Of a DNA stretch of 64,000 nucleotides, positions 46,824-59,700 are shown piece by piece. Made by a program: the position numbers and the translations under genes. The DNA is taken from positions 1 to 64,000 of IMG/VR virus record IMGVR_UViG_3300009156_000026; one strand, given 5' to 3'. The stretch is from a virus. The first letter of the stretch is position 1. Each line of letters opens with the position of its first letter. The notes beneath the pieces were generated by a model. The model had not been told where the DNA came from and did not search any database. It saw nothing but the letters and a program-made list of their open reading frames with translations.

Positions 46824-49058
46824 ATGTACTCGACGGGTTGGTACCAGCCGGGCGGCGGCTTCTCGGAGCCGCCAATCGGGCCCCAGCCCGAGCCGCCCAG
46901 AGTCGACGAGCCCACCACGCCACCAGGGGCTGGTGGGGGTGGCTACCGCCCGCCGGGCAGCCCGGGTGTCGGGGGAGGAGGCGGCGTGACGACTCCAGGT
47001 CAATACAACCTGACCGACCTGATGAACCTGATGCGCCAGCTTTCGCCGCTCCAGGCGGGCGCTGGATCCGATGAGCTCAACCGCGCCTATCTCGCGGCCC
47101 AGGCCCAGCAGAACGCCGCCCTCCTTGGTCAGAGCGTCCAGTTCCTGAACCAGGACCAGACCAACCAGATGCGGATGATGGAGCTCATGGGCCAGAGCGG
47201 GGGCGTCCCGACCGACGCCGCCCAGCGCTGGAGAAGCGAGCTCCTGGCCCAGCAGGGCATCCAGGGCACCCGCCTCCAGCAGGAGTACGCCCAGTTGATG
47301 GGCTACGGGGTCGATGCCCAGGGCAACCTGACCCAGCAGCAGACCCTCGGCGGACGCCAGCAGACCCTGGCCGAGCAGCAGGCCGCCCAGCAGAACCAGC
47401 AGCGGCTGTACGAGCTCATGGGATTTGGCCCCGGCGGCGTGCAGACGCTCGCCCGCGAGCAGTTCGGCAACGAGGTCCAGCAGGCCGAGCTCCAGCGCCG
47501 CCAGCAGATGGCCCTGCTGAACACCCAGCAGAACTTCCAGGGCGCCGAGTCGGCCCAGGAGCGGGCGGCGCGGCTCCAGCTTCAGCGCGAGCAGCTTCAG
47601 TTCCAGGGCGGCGAGTCGCAGCAGGAGCGCGACCTCCGCGAGCGGCTCCAGGCGGGCCAACTGGGCCAGCAGGAGGCGGAGTTCGCCCGCACCTACCTGC
47701 TCCAGCAGGCCCAAAGCCGCCGCCAGCAGGCCGAGCTCGCCGGCTACATGACCGACGAGAACGGCAACACCACGGGCCAGTTGACCGAGGCCGCCCGCGC
47801 CGCCAGATCCGGCGAGGCGACCCAGCGAGCCGCCCTGGCCGCCCAGCTTATGCAGTCCCCCAAGGACGTCTTCCGGGCCGGTGCCTACTTCAGAAGCCTG
47901 CGTGGCGCCAACCCGGCCGCGATGGGGCTCCAGGGCGGCGGCGTGATGGGCTTCAACTCGGCCGCCGATCGCGCGGCGATCGGCCTCCCGGGCACGCTGA
48001 CCCCCGACGACGTCATCAACGCCACGGGCGGAGATCTCTCCCAGCAGGGCGGCGCCACCCAGCAGTTCCAGGCGCTGGGGGCCGTCCCGGGCGCGGCCGA
48101 GGCGCGGGCCCAGGGAGCCTCGGCCGGTACCGGCGCCTCAGCCACCTCGACCGACACCACGGGCGGGGGCTGGGGCAGCGCGAGTGGTGCCCCAGCCGGC
48201 TCGTCAGAAGGCACCAGCACCACCGAGCGCGAGGGCCAGGAGGAGCAGACGGCCGGGCTGAGCCCCGGCGGGCCCGTCGGCTCGGCCGTCGACCGTCAGC
48301 TTGGCGACCTCGGGATGGGCGCGGGCGGGGCCATGGCCGGCCGAGCGCCCGCAGCGGCCACTGCGGCGTCCTCGTCGATCCCGTACATCGACCCTCGGGT
48401 CTTCGAGGAGCCGGCCATCCAGCAGATGACCAGGGAGCTCCGTCGGATCGGCCGCTCGGATGCCCAGACTGGCGGTGCCGGCCGCGCGCGGGGTCCATCG
48501 GGTCCCGTCGGGCGCGCCGAGCGTCGAGCCGGGACCACGCCTGCCCGCGTCGAGGTCGGGCCGTATCGCTTCGGGGAGCAGTCGGCCAGGGATCGGCAGG
48601 CCGCGACCGAGCGGTTCCTGCGGGGCGTGGCGCTGGTCAACCAGCGCACGAAGGTCCCGGGCATGAGCCCCGGCGGCCCGGTCGACGCGCCGCTCTGGCC
48701 CGATGGCACGGGCGGCACGGCCACCCCGCAGCTTCAAGACGCCGGGTCGCTGGGCGGATCGAGCTTCCAGGCGCCGATCTCCGAGCCGGTGTCGCTCGCC
48801 CAGGCGGCCTCCAGCTTCACGCCGGGCGGGATCGGCTCGGTCGACCCGGCCACCCAGGACTACGCCATGGGGCAGGCGGCGCAGATGGTCCAGGGCGGGA
48901 TCGGCAACGTCGCCCCGCAGATCTTCGAGCAGATGAGCAAGACCCAGCGCGGCACCCTCGAAGGCGCCTTCGAGGCGCTCGGCCTCAACCCCGACGACGT
49001 GATGCAGGCGTACGCCCAGACTCGGTTTGCCAACACCGGCAACGTCCTGAGTGCCTGA
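46824..49058 (+). CDS. Gln-rich virion-associated candidate, 744 aa
   Basis: N-terminal Pro/Gly part (1-60), then about 300 residues of Gln/Ala/Leu heptads (AEQQAAQQNQQRLYELMGF, AARLQLQREQLQFQGGES), a long coiled-coil rod. The C-terminal third is Gly/Ala/Ser-rich, then a small helical end. Such a rod-like Gln-rich protein just before a giant ejection-type protein suggests an internal core or ejection protein. Confidence 0.6.
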   Translation: MYSTGWYQPGGGFSEPPIGPQPEPPRVDEPTTPPGAGGGGYRPPGSPGVGGGGGVTTPGQYNLTDLMNLMRQLSPLQAGAGSDELNRAYLAAQAQQNAALLGQSVQFLNQDQTNQMRMMELMGQSGGVPTDAAQRWRSELLAQQGIQGTRLQQEYAQLMGYGVDAQGNLTQQQTLGGRQQTLAEQQAAQQNQQRLYELMGFGPGGVQTLAREQFGNEVQQAELQRRQQMALLNTQQNFQGAESAQERAARLQLQREQLQFQGGESQQERDLRERLQAGQLGQQEAEFARTYLLQQAQSRRQQAELAGYMTDENGNTTGQLTEAARAARSGEATQRAALAAQLMQSPKDVFRAGAYFRSLRGANPAAMGLQGGGVMGFNSAADRAAIGLPGTLTPDDVINATGGDLSQQGGATQQFQALGAVPGAAEARAQGASAGTGASATSTDTTGGGWGSASGAPAGSSEGTSTTEREGQEEQTAGLSPGGPVGSAVDRQLGDLGMGAGGAMAGRAPAAATAASSSIPYIDPRVFEEPAIQQMTRELRRIGRSDAQTGGAGRARGPSGPVGRAERRAGTTPARVEVGPYRFGEQSARDRQAATERFLRGVALVNQRTKVPGMSPGGPVDAPLWPDGTGGTATPQLQDAGSLGGSSFQAPISEPVSLAQAASSFTPGGIGSVDPATQDYAMGQAAQMVQGGIGNVAPQIFEQMSKTQRGTLEGAFEALGLNPDDVMQAYAQTRFANTGNVLSA

Positions 49059-50046
49059 GATGACCAGCCCGGCCTCGAACCTTCCGAACTGGCTGATCGA
49101 CGCGAGCGGCGGGCCCCGATCCGGGCGGGTCCTCGACGACCCGCCGCCCGAGGAGGAGGAGCGACCGATGGCGTTGCCACCGCCCGACGGGGGACTCCCG
49201 CCACTGCCGCCGGATCTCGGGGCCGGGCCCGATCCACTGGCAGCGCTCGCTGGTGGCGCGCCCGGCCTTGGCGGCCCGATGCCGCCGCCGGGTGGCCCAC
49301 CGCCGGGTGGCCTGCCGCCCGATGCCGGCGGCTCGTTCCTGCCGCCAGGGCCGCCGCCACCAGGACTCATGCCGCCTCCTGGCCTACCCCCGGGCGGCGG
49401 TCTGGGGCCACCCGGGCCACCCGGGTTGCCGACGGGTGGCCCGGGTCTGGGGCCCCCACCCCCTCTGCCGATGCCGCCGCCGGGCGCCCCGCTGCCGAAC
49501 CTGCCGCCCTTGATGAGTCAGGCCCCGCCACCAGGGCCGCCGCCACCGCCGACCGTCGGGGTGGCTGGTGGGACCGCGCCCGGCGCCCAGGCGCCCGTGA
49601 TGCATATCGCCAACAGCGTCGTGAACGTTGGCCAGCAGGACGTCCAGACGCAGGGCAATCCGGCCGCGCCCGGCAACGTCAGCGGTGAGGCTGGTGCTCC
49701 GCCAGCCACGGCCGCCCCGACCTCCTTAGCTGACATCCCGTTCGAGGACGTCCCGGCCCCGGGCGCCGGCCCCCCGATGAACCTGCCCGGCCCGGTCCCC
49801 GAGGCGCCGCCGCCCGCCCCCGTGATGGGGCCAGAGCCGTCGGTGCCAGAAGGAGCAACGGCGGGGCCCCTCCCTTCGGGCCTCCCCGCGTCGCCGCAGG
49901 GTGCCCTCGGGATGGCGGCTGCCGCTGCTCCGCCGGATCTTGGCATGCCGCCGGACCTGGGCCCGCCGCCGGATCTGGGGGGTGGGGCTGCGGCCGAGGC
50001 GCCGCTCGGGCCGACCTTCAACCCGCAGAGCGGCACCTACCAGTAG
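49051..50046 (+). CDS. Pro/Gly-rich disordered protein, 331 aa
   Basis: GTG 49051 or ATG 49060; overlaps the upstream stop. Residues about 40-175 are nearly only Pro, Gly, Leu and Met (PPPGGPPPGGLPP, PPPPPTVGVAG). A short folded-looking island follows (VMHIANSVVNVGQQDVQTQG). Shares its Pro-rich character with the portal tail and the neighbours at 45540 and 50056, suggesting shared packing or interaction within the virion. Confidence 0.6.
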   Translation: MPEMTSPASNLPNWLIDASGGPRSGRVLDDPPPEEEERPMALPPPDGGLPPLPPDLGAGPDPLAALAGGAPGLGGPMPPPGGPPPGGLPPDAGGSFLPPGPPPPGLMPPPGLPPGGGLGPPGPPGLPTGGPGLGPPPPLPMPPPGAPLPNLPPLMSQAPPPGPPPPPTVGVAGGTAPGAQAPVMHIANSVVNVGQQDVQTQGNPAAPGNVSGEAGAPPATAAPTSLADIPFEDVPAPGAGPPMNLPGPVPEAPPPAPVMGPEPSVPEGATAGPLPSGLPASPQGALGMAAAAAPPDLGMPPDLGPPPDLGGGAAAEAPLGPTFNPQSGTYQ

Positions 50047-50055
50047 GGGAGCATC

Positions 50056-50778
50056 GTGGCTGACGAGGATCAGAGCTTCCAAGACGACGACGACACCCCG
50101 CCGACGGCGATCGTGATCTCCCTGGGACCGCCAGACGAGGTGCCGGTCGAGGTGCCGTCCGAGCCCGGCCCGCCCGTCCACGAGCCGCCGCCGATGTCGA
50201 TGCCGACGCCAGAGCCACCCTCGGGCGAGCCCAAGCCGGCGCCGACGCCAGAGCCTGCGCCCGTCACCCCGGGCAACCCGCTCTGGGACACCCCGCCGCC
50301 GGGTACCCCGGGCACGCCAACGGGGGCCGGCACGCCGCTCGACGAGGGCTTTTACGTCTGGCTCAAGCATCACGGCGTCACCCCTGGCGATGCCTCCCAG
50401 CGGGCCCGCATGGGCGAGCTCTACCGCAACTACCAGTCGCTGCCGGAGCAGGACCACGCCTACTACCGCGAGGCCGGGCGGGCCGATCCCGCCAGCCACG
50501 CCTTCGACCTCAGCGGCTGGGCCGGGACGCCGGGCCTGCCGGCCTACGACCTGGGACGGAAGGAGCCGCCGCCCGTGGGCCCGCCCGACGAGGTGCCGCC
50601 CGAGGGGCCGCCCGAGGAGCCGGGGCCGCCCGTTCATGAGCCGATCATGATCGGGCTGCCCGAGACCGAGCGCGCGGCGTTCCGCGAGCGCTACGGCTAC
50701 GTGCCGACCGAGTACGACTGGGAGGGGCGGCGGACCCGCCGACGGCGCTGGGACGCGACGAGGGGGAGATTCGTCTAA
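50056..50778 (+). CDS. Pro-rich protein with small folded domain, 240 aa
   Basis: GTG start behind AGGGGAGCATC. Acidic/Pro-rich N-terminus, a helical island (FYVWLKHHGVTPGDASQRAR, about residues 98-145), another Pro/Glu tract, and a basic end (RRTRRRRWDATRGRFV). PPDEV-P-E and GPPVHEP motifs occur twice. Its TAA abuts the giant gene's GTG. Confidence 0.6.
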   Translation: MADEDQSFQDDDDTPPTAIVISLGPPDEVPVEVPSEPGPPVHEPPPMSMPTPEPPSGEPKPAPTPEPAPVTPGNPLWDTPPPGTPGTPTGAGTPLDEGFYVWLKHHGVTPGDASQRARMGELYRNYQSLPEQDHAYYREAGRADPASHAFDLSGWAGTPGLPAYDLGRKEPPPVGPPDEVPPEGPPEEPGPPVHEPIMIGLPETERAAFRERYGYVPTEYDWEGRRTRRRRWDATRGRFV

Positions 50779-53700
50779 GTGGCCGCCGAAGAGTGGGAGT
50801 ACGAGTACGACTATGACCAGCCCGAAGATTCGGGTGAGGACACGTCGTACGAGTACGAAGAGCCCAGCTACGAAGAGCCCAGCTACGAAGAGCCGGTCTA
50901 CCAGGAGCCCAGCTACCAGGAGCCCAGCTACGAAGAGGGCGGCGACTGGTACGACGCCTACGCCCGTGGCTACAGCGGCGGCGGCCTTGGCTACGTCGCA
51001 CCCGAGGCCGAGCCTGAAAGCTGGTACGACGCCTACGCCCAGGCGTTCAGCCCCCGCGTCGAGCAGCGTCCGACCGACCCGTACGCCTGGAGCTACAACG
51101 AGGGGGGCCGTCCCGAGACGATCGACACCTGGGCCGACGGCCGCCCGATGGACGAGAAGGCGGCCAAGCAGGCCCGGATCTACCGGGTGGCGCTCGAAAA
51201 CGGGCTCGACGAGGAGGGCGCACGGGTCCTCGTCGCGGTCACCGAGACCGAGGCGGGACTCTTCGGCGCGCTCGGTGACGGCGGCCAGTCTCGCGGCCCA
51301 TTTCAATTCTACGAAGGCGGGCAGATGCCGGCCTTCCGTCAGTGGGTGCAGGCCAACGGCATTCCCGGCGACCCCAACCAGCTTGTCCACGACCCCGAGA
51401 TCGCGACCTCGTTCGCGGCCTCGAACTACCTGGGCGCCGCGATCAAGCGTGGGCAGGCGCAGGGGCTGCACGGCGCCGATCTCGCGACCTACGCCCAGCG
51501 GACGGGACAGGTCTCGGTCTCTCCCGAGCGGACGGGCGAGAACTACCAGCGCCTGTTCGCCACGGGCGACCCGTACGGCGACGCCATCCGGGTGGCCCAG
51601 CCGTCAGCGGGGGCCCGGGCCCGTGCGAACGCCCAGATCCCGCCCGGGCACTGGGACGGCGACGGCCACGATCACGGCGTCGCGACCCCGTACACCCAGC
51701 AACAGGTCGGCCGTGACGGCTCGGTCTGGCAGATCGCGTTCGACTTCGACCAGCCGTACGCGGACCCGTTCAACCCCCAGATCCCGAACCATCGCGGCGT
51801 CGACCTCCAGCTAGCCGGGGCGCCCAACGGCGGCGAGAACACCCCGTACACGGCGATGCGCAATGGACGGGTGGTCAAGATCACCAACGACCCCCACGGC
51901 GGGATCGGGATCATCGTCGACACCGGCGACCCCTCGGCCAGATATGACAGATATTTTCACAACAACGCCGTCAGCGTGCGCGAGGGCGACGTCGTCCAGG
52001 CCGGGCGGACCAACCTTGGGGTGATCGGTCAGACCGGGAGTCAAGGCTTCCCGCACCTGCATTACGAGGTCAGCCAGAACGTTGACGGCGACCCGATGGG
52101 GCAGACGATCGACCCCCGTCCGTACCTCGGGCCACCGCCCGGGCGGCCCCAGGCCGCTGTCCGTGCCCAGCCCGGGGCGCCGTGGGACCCGTACGCCCCG
52201 TACGGTGGCGCGCAGCAGCAGCAGCCGCGCGCAGCAGCCGCCGTGGCGGCGCAGCCGAACGTCGTTGAGCTCACGACGCCGTACACCTCGGGCCGCCGCC
52301 AGACCACCGACGGGATCGTGATCCACGCGACCCGTGGCCAGGGCGAGACCCCCCAGGCCGAGTACGAGTGGACGCTGGGCTGGTTCGGGAAGAACCCGTA
52401 TCAGGTGAGTGCGAACGCCGTCATCGGCCCTGACGGCCAGATCGCGATGCCCCGCGACTGGGATCTGATCACCCACCACGCGGGCGAAAATAATGCGACC
52501 AAGTTCGGGATCGAGTTGGCCCAGTCGGCCGCCGACTCGGCTCGCGGGGTGCCGTACACCGACGCCCAGTACGCCTCGCTCGGCTGGCTGCTCGGGCAGT
52601 TGCACCAGCGCTACGGCATCCCGATCGACAGAAGCCATGTGGTCGGGCACGAGGAGCTCGACCAGGGTCGTCGACAGAACAAGACCGACCCCGGCGAGAA
52701 CTTCGACTGGGGGCGGGCCCTCCAGCTTGGCGCCCAGCCCCAGCGAGGGGTCCCGGCCCAGCAGGCCACCCAGACGGCCAGGGTCGCTCCAGCGGCGCCG
52801 TACCAGGACGTCGGCGGCACGGCCCCCGGCCGCCCGCCAGCGGGTACCCCGACACCAGCCACGGGCGGCAGCTACACGGTCGGCGGCCGTCCCGCGACCA
52901 GGGAGCAGTACGACGCGGCCGTCGCCAGCGATCGGGAGAGCCGCGACAGGTTCCTGGCCCAGCTTCCAGAGCCCACCCGGAACGCCTACACCGAGTGGGA
53001 GGCGTTCAGGCGTTCACGGGGCGAGGACCCCAACGACATCCCGGCCTTCCGCGCGCACATCGATCGGCTCGGCGTCGAGAACCCCTGGACGGGCCAGGAG
53101 CAGCGTAGAGAGCAGGCAAGAGTCGCAAGAGAGCAGTTCGAGGCGTCGCTGCCCGAGACGACCAGGACCCAGTTCCGCGAGTGGGCAGCCGACCGTGAGG
53201 CCCGTGGTCAGGACCTTACCCTGCCGGCCTTCCGCGAGCACCTGGGTGCGCTCGGCGCGCCGGATCCCTGGACGGCCCAGGAGCAGGCCGCCCGTGCTGC
53301 GGCTGCCCGCCCGGCGGCGGCCACACCACCGCCGCCGGCCGGACGGACGGTCTACAGGTTAGCCGGCGGGACCGAGATCTCCGAGGCTCAGGCGCAGGAG
53401 ATCGGGCGTCAGAATGCCGCCGCCGAGCGGATCAACGCCGGCTACAACGAGCGGATCGCGGCTGCCCGCGTCGAGCGGGAGCGGCTACGGACGTGGCAGG
53501 CCCAAAGCGACGCCTACTTCAACGATCCGAACGGCCAGCTTCCCCACCCGGGCCCGAGGCCGAGCACCGAGAACCTCGACTGGCTGGAGGCCGATGCGGC
53601 CAGGGGGGCCGACACGGGTGCCCGCGAGCAGCCGATCACGGTCGTCTCCAGCTACAACGAGCCGGCCTCGGCCGACGAGGTGGCAGCCGCCCGCGCCCGC

Positions 53701-56700
53701 GCCGAGGCCCGCGTCCAGACGGGCGCCCTGACCCGTGAGGCCGCAGCATCGTCGGACCCGCTCGTCCAGGCGGCCCAGGCGGCCCAGGCGCGATCCACCC
53801 AGCTTCTCCAGCAGGTCGAGAACCAGCGGATCCTCGATCGCGAGAGCCCGCTCGACCCCCGCTACATCGCGCTGGTCCGTAGCCAGGAGCTTCAGCGTCA
53901 GGGCGCGATGCAGGAGGGCCCGCTGCCCCAGCTTACCGACCAGGAGATCGCCATGCCCACGATCCGCCCGGCCCAGCCGGAGCGGTTCAATCAGGCGATC
54001 TACGACTACTACCGCAATCGCGGCTACTCCGAGGAGCAGGCCCGCGCCGAGGCGACCCTGGCGCCGGCCAGAGAAGCCACGATGGAGCCGCCGTCCCCGA
54101 GGGTGATCCAGGCCGATCCCGTCCCCGAGGTCGACCCGAACATCTCGACCTACGAGGCGCTGGCGAACGCTGCGATCCGTGGCACCGCCGGACTGGCGAC
54201 CGGGCTCTACAACATCCCCGAGGCGGTCGGCTACTACACGGGTCAGACGTGGCTGGAGGAGGAGTCTAGAGAACGGATCCGTGGCATCCAGGGCGCCGTC
54301 CGTGAGTCGGGGGCGCTGCGTCAGTCGGGCAACCAGTGGTACCAGAGCCCGCTCGGCTTCTTCGAGGGCGCCGCCGAGAACCTGCCCAACGTCGCCGCCA
54401 CCGTCGGCGCGGCGTTCCTGACGGGTGGCGGATCGATCGCCGCGATGGCGGCTGGCGGCGGGGCCCGGGTGGTCGCCCCGCTGCTCGTCCGTGGCGGGAT
54501 GGCGGCCTCTCGGGCGGCGCTGGTGGCGGGGTCGCTGGCATCTGGCGGCCAGATGCGCGAGTCGCTCCGTGACGAGGTCGCGGCCGGCCTGATCAACCAG
54601 GAGACGGCCGACTTCGCGGGTGCTGTCGCAGCGGCCACCGAGGCGCTGACCGAGACGGTCATGCCGGGCCTGGACAGGATGGTCCTGCGCGGCTTCGGCC
54701 TCCAGGCCGCCAAGGAGATCGGTCACGAGCTCATCAAGCGCGGCCTGGGCGGCGCGCTCAAGACGGTCGGCGGCGAGATCGTCAACGAGGCCGGCGAGGA
54801 GCTCGTGACCGAGGCGGTCGGGATCGGGACCGACCTCGCCTTCTCGGCCCAGAAGCCGACCATGCTGGAGGCCGCCGAGCGGCTGGCCACGGCTGGTGTG
54901 ATGGGCGGGGCCCTGGGTGGCGCGATGGCCGGCCCGATCACCGCTTCCGGTGCCGTCGTCCAGGCGCTCGAAGGCCGCAGAGAGACCGCCAACGCTCGCC
55001 AGCTTGACGCGGCCTTCGGCAGCCCGGCCGACCAGCTTGCCCGCGACGGGGTCCAGGTGGTGGTCGCCTCACCCGACTTCGGGACCTACGCCGTCCGCCA
55101 CATCGACCCGACCAACCCGAACCGCCAGCGCGCGTTCACCCTGAACATCTCCGAGGATGCCGAGGGCAACGCGGTCGTCACCCCGGGCGGCGCCTATCGC
55201 GGCGAGCCGCTGCGGACCATCGACCTCCAGGACCCGACCGCCGATCGGATGCGGGCCGCCCGCAACGCCGGCGCAGCGTTGACCTACCTGAACCAGCAGG
55301 GGGTGATCTCCAACGAGACGGCCTCGGGTGCGATCGAGTCGCTCCAGAAGCGGGCCGAGGCCGCAGCCAGCGGTGCGGCGGTCGCGACCCAGGCCCGTCC
55401 GTCCCGCGAGGCATCCCTGGAGGAGGGGCCCGAGCGCAGCGAGGGGTATATCAAGCCCGACGGCTGGTCCGACGTCGGCACGATCCCCGGCACCGACCTG
55501 CACCTGCGAGCCGCCGACCACCTGCCGCAGCCGCTGGTCTCCCAGATCATGCGGGCCGAGGCCGATCGCGTGATCGCGGCCTCGGTCTCGGAGCTCACCG
55601 ACCGCATGGACAAGCGGTCACAGGACCTGGGCATCACGCCGAGGACGATCGTGCGCCGCCTGATGGGCACCTCGCTCTACGGCGCCGGGATGATCGCCCA
55701 GAACGACAACATCTTCGTCGAGGGGACCCGAAACCGCGAGACCGGCATCGGCACGCTGGGCGGCTTCCAGTTCGATACGGGAGCCATCATCTTCGACGCG
55801 ATCAACGACGCCAAGGAGGCTGGCTACAGCCTCGCCCAGTTCCTCGATCCGAGGGTCGGCGGGCGGTTCCTGGCGGCCAAGATCGCGGAGGTCGCGGTCC
55901 ACGAGCCGAGCCACGACGTCAACGCCTACCATGGCGAGCGGTTCCACCAGACGATGACGGCCTACCGTCAGGCGCTGGTTGCGGAGCAGCGGGCGCTTGA
56001 GCCGATCATGCGCGAGCTTGTCTCGTCGGGCGCCGTCGAGCGGTCGCTGGCCCTGCACGCCCAGATGTACCGCGATCATGCCCGCCACTGGTACTGGCGA
56101 GGAAGGGGCCGAGATGTCGCAGCCGAGCTCGCAGCCCGAGATGCCCGACGCGGGACTCCCCTCGGGGGAGCTATTGATGTTCGTCGGCCTGATAGTCAAG
56201 GCGGCCGAGGAGCAAGACCAGCGGCTGCTCGACCTGTACCTGCGGATGGCCGAGGAGTCGGGGCTATCACGCTCCGAGGTCCTGGCCTACGCCCTGCGGC
56301 GCAGGCCGGGGAACCCGCTACTGGCGTCCCTGAGCTAGGCCCGCCCTCGCCGCTGGTCTCGCGTGAGGCCGCCATGGCCAGTGGCGTCCCGGTCGAGATG
56401 CCGTCCGACCCACGGGTCCAACAGGCGCTCGCCCGCACGCCCGGTATCCAGGTCACCCCAGATGGACTGGTGGTTGATGCGACGCGGTTCCAGCGACGGG
56501 GCAGCGGCGGCGCGCCGTCGCTCTCGGGCAACGTCTACTACGGCGTCTCGGGGCCAGAGACGACCATCGGCGGCGACAACAGCTACTACGACCAGCGCGA
56601 TCGGCTGGTCTACGGTGGGTCCGAGGCCGTCAGGGGTCCGACCGTCCTGCGCCGTCCGTTCGTCGGCACCTCGGGGGCGTTCCACCCGGAGGGGGCGCAG

Positions 56701-59700
56701 ACGATTGCCGAGGCGGTGGGTGACCAGGATGCCGCCCGTCCGCTCGCGGTGCTCAATCAGGCTGGCTTCCTGAACACGGCGTCGCCCGAGGCCAGGGCGG
56801 CCATCACCGACGCCATGGAGCAGTACGGGGTCGATCGCGCGATCCCCGAGCGGATCTTCCAGGCGCTTGACAGTGGGCTGATCCGCGAGCAAGCTGCCCG
56901 CTCGAACCTCTCCGAGGCGGTCGCTGGCGAGGCGTTGCGACGGGCCGGCTACGACGGCTACATCAGGCTGAACCCCGACAACACGGTCGACTCGATCATG
57001 GACGTCAGGGAGCAGACCTACCCGGACGAGGAGGGGCGAACCGCGCTCCATCCGCAGTTCGAGGGCGCAGCACCCGCTGTGACGCGCAGCGCCGACGGCT
57101 ACGAGCAGATCGGCATGTTCGACTCGGACGAGGTCCGCCCGTCGAACATGGCCGCCCGCGAGGCTGCACTGTCCCGACCGATCCCGACCCGTGTCCAGTA
57201 CCCGCCGGAGGTGGCCCAGCAGCTTCAGGCAGCCGGTCTGGAGCTCCAGCCTGAGCGGGGGCTGGTGGTGCCGATGGCGGCGCCAGCGGCGGGCGGCGTC
57301 GAGGCCGATCGCCGTCCCGATGGCGGCATCAGCTTCACCGAGCTTACGCCCGGCCCAGGTGGGCGCGAGGTCGCCCTGGCCAACCCGATCATCCACCAGG
57401 GCGGCACGATGGCCACCGATCGGGCGCAGGCGCTGGCCGATCTGCTGGGCGAGGACCCCGGGACGGGCTCCAGGTTAGTCGAAGCGATCCAGGACGCGAT
57501 CGCGCAGGACGGCCCGACGACCGAGAACGTCAGAACGATCATGGCCTCGATCGGGCTGGGGGACCCGGATCAGGCGGCGCTGCTGGTCAAGGCAGCGAGA
57601 GGGGATACCGGCCAGGGCTCGGGCAGCTTGGCCAACCACATCGTCTCGCAGATGCTCGCGCACGAGGGGCGGATCCACGGCCACGACGGGCTTGTGACGC
57701 TCGGTCCAGACGGCGCCCCCAGCATCGCTAGCTTCCAGCGGCCCCAGGATACAGCCGACACGGGCTACGTGGTCGACGACGGACAGCTTCTCTACCGTGG
57801 GGAAGCGGAGACGCCTCCGAGCTATCAGGTGCAGGACGGCCAGCTTGTCCACCAGGGCACGGGCTATGAGGTGCAGGACGGCCGCCCGGTCTACCAGGGC
57901 CCGTCGGCCATGGTCCCGAGCATCCGCCCGATGCGCGACGCGGTCGAGGCCGAGATCGCGAAGATGGAGGGTCACCGCACCGAGTCCCTGGCTCGCGCCG
58001 AGCAGAGCGGCGACTCCTGGGGCTACGACGCCAACAACGCCCGGCTGCTGGAGCAGCAGATCGCCCGTCGTCGAGCAGTGCTCGATCGGGTGGAGAGCCG
58101 GGCCCCGCTCGACTTCCCGGGCGTCGAGCCGAGGATCATCGTCCCGGCCGAGGCCGGCGAAGGGGTGACCACCTCGTCCGACTGGAACGGCGGCGTCCGC
58201 GCCTGGGCTCAGATCAACGGCGCCACCGTCCGAGGCGTCCCGATCGACGTGGACGACGAGCGGGTCCCGGACGTGCTGTACCACGCCACGACCAACCTAC
58301 CGGCCGTCCAGCGCTCGGGCATGCTGCGGGCGGGTGGGGTCGGCGGGCTGGGCGGCGACAACCGCGACAACATCGTCTCGCTGACGATCAGCCGCCCGAT
58401 TGCCGACGGGATCGCCCGTGACCTCCGTACGGCGATCGACGTGGCGCGCATCCCCGAGCCAGCCACGGTCCAGGTGCCCTGGGAGGACTCGCGGGGGCGG
58501 ACCCACTACAGCACCGAGTGGGCCGATCCCGAGGAGTACCAACGCTACCGCGAGGCCGTGATCACCCGCCTCCAGGCGCAGGCCCGGACCGAGGGCTGGA
58601 CGTGGGATGCCGAGCACATCTCGCCCACCGCTGCCGGGCGCGACATCTTCAGCACCTACTTCCAGGTGCGCTCGTACCAGACCGACCTGAAGAACCCGCT
58701 GATCTACACCGAGCTCGACGCGCTGCGGCTGATCGACCCCGAGAACATCGGCGTCGTCGAGGTCCCCCGTGACGCCCTCAGGACAGGCGCGTTACTCACC
58801 GACCTGGACCTGGGGAGGAACCACCTCGAAGAGATCAGAAGCTACGGCGACGTCCCGCTCCAGCCCGGGGTACCCACCAGCGGGCCCTCCGCGATGCAGG
58901 GCGAGCTTCCGCCGCCGCCGCCGATCGTCAGGCCCGACCAGCGGTCGTCACAGCCGTTCCCGTCGAACGTGATCATCCCCCGGCAGTTCATCGCGCCCGA
59001 CCTCCGGGCCGGCCCCGAGACCGAGCTTGCCGAGCCGCCGCCCTTCGCAGGCCCCCCGCTGGTGGGTACCGAGGAGGCGATCGACGCGGGCTGGGCCGGC
59101 ATCCCGGACCCCAGGACCCCGATCGAGAACCGCGCCGATCTGCACAATCGGCTGGTCCTGACGCGCTTCCTGTCGCAGCGGGAGCTCAAGGAGATCCTGG
59201 GCGAGCGCCCGCAGGACCTCCAGCAAGTCATCGACTTCATGGTCGCCCAGCGCCAGAAGGTGGTCGAGGGACGGCTGCTGCCATCGGACGTCGCCAAGGC
59301 GTACCTGATGACGGTCTCGTCCCAGGGCCAGGGCGCGATCGACCCCCAGATCATCCTGGACAAGACGGGACTGGCGATCCCCGACCACTTCTTGACCCCC
59401 AACCGTGACGGGGTGCGGCAGATCCGCGCCGAGGACGCAGCGGCTGCCTGGATCGCCTCCCCGACGGGTCAGCGGACGCTGGCCCAGCTTGACCAGGGCA
59501 CGTTCGACGAGGCCGGCTGGGAGAACGCCGCCTCCATTCGCGCGGCCTTCTCGGACGATCGGCTGAACAACAACAACGTCATGGGGACCCGTCCCAACAG
59601 ACGGGGCAGGATCTCGATGCGGGACGTCGTGGCCTTGACTGCCGATCTCAACCAGATCGGGGACAACCCACGGGCGATGGCGGCGGCGGTCGAGCGCCTC

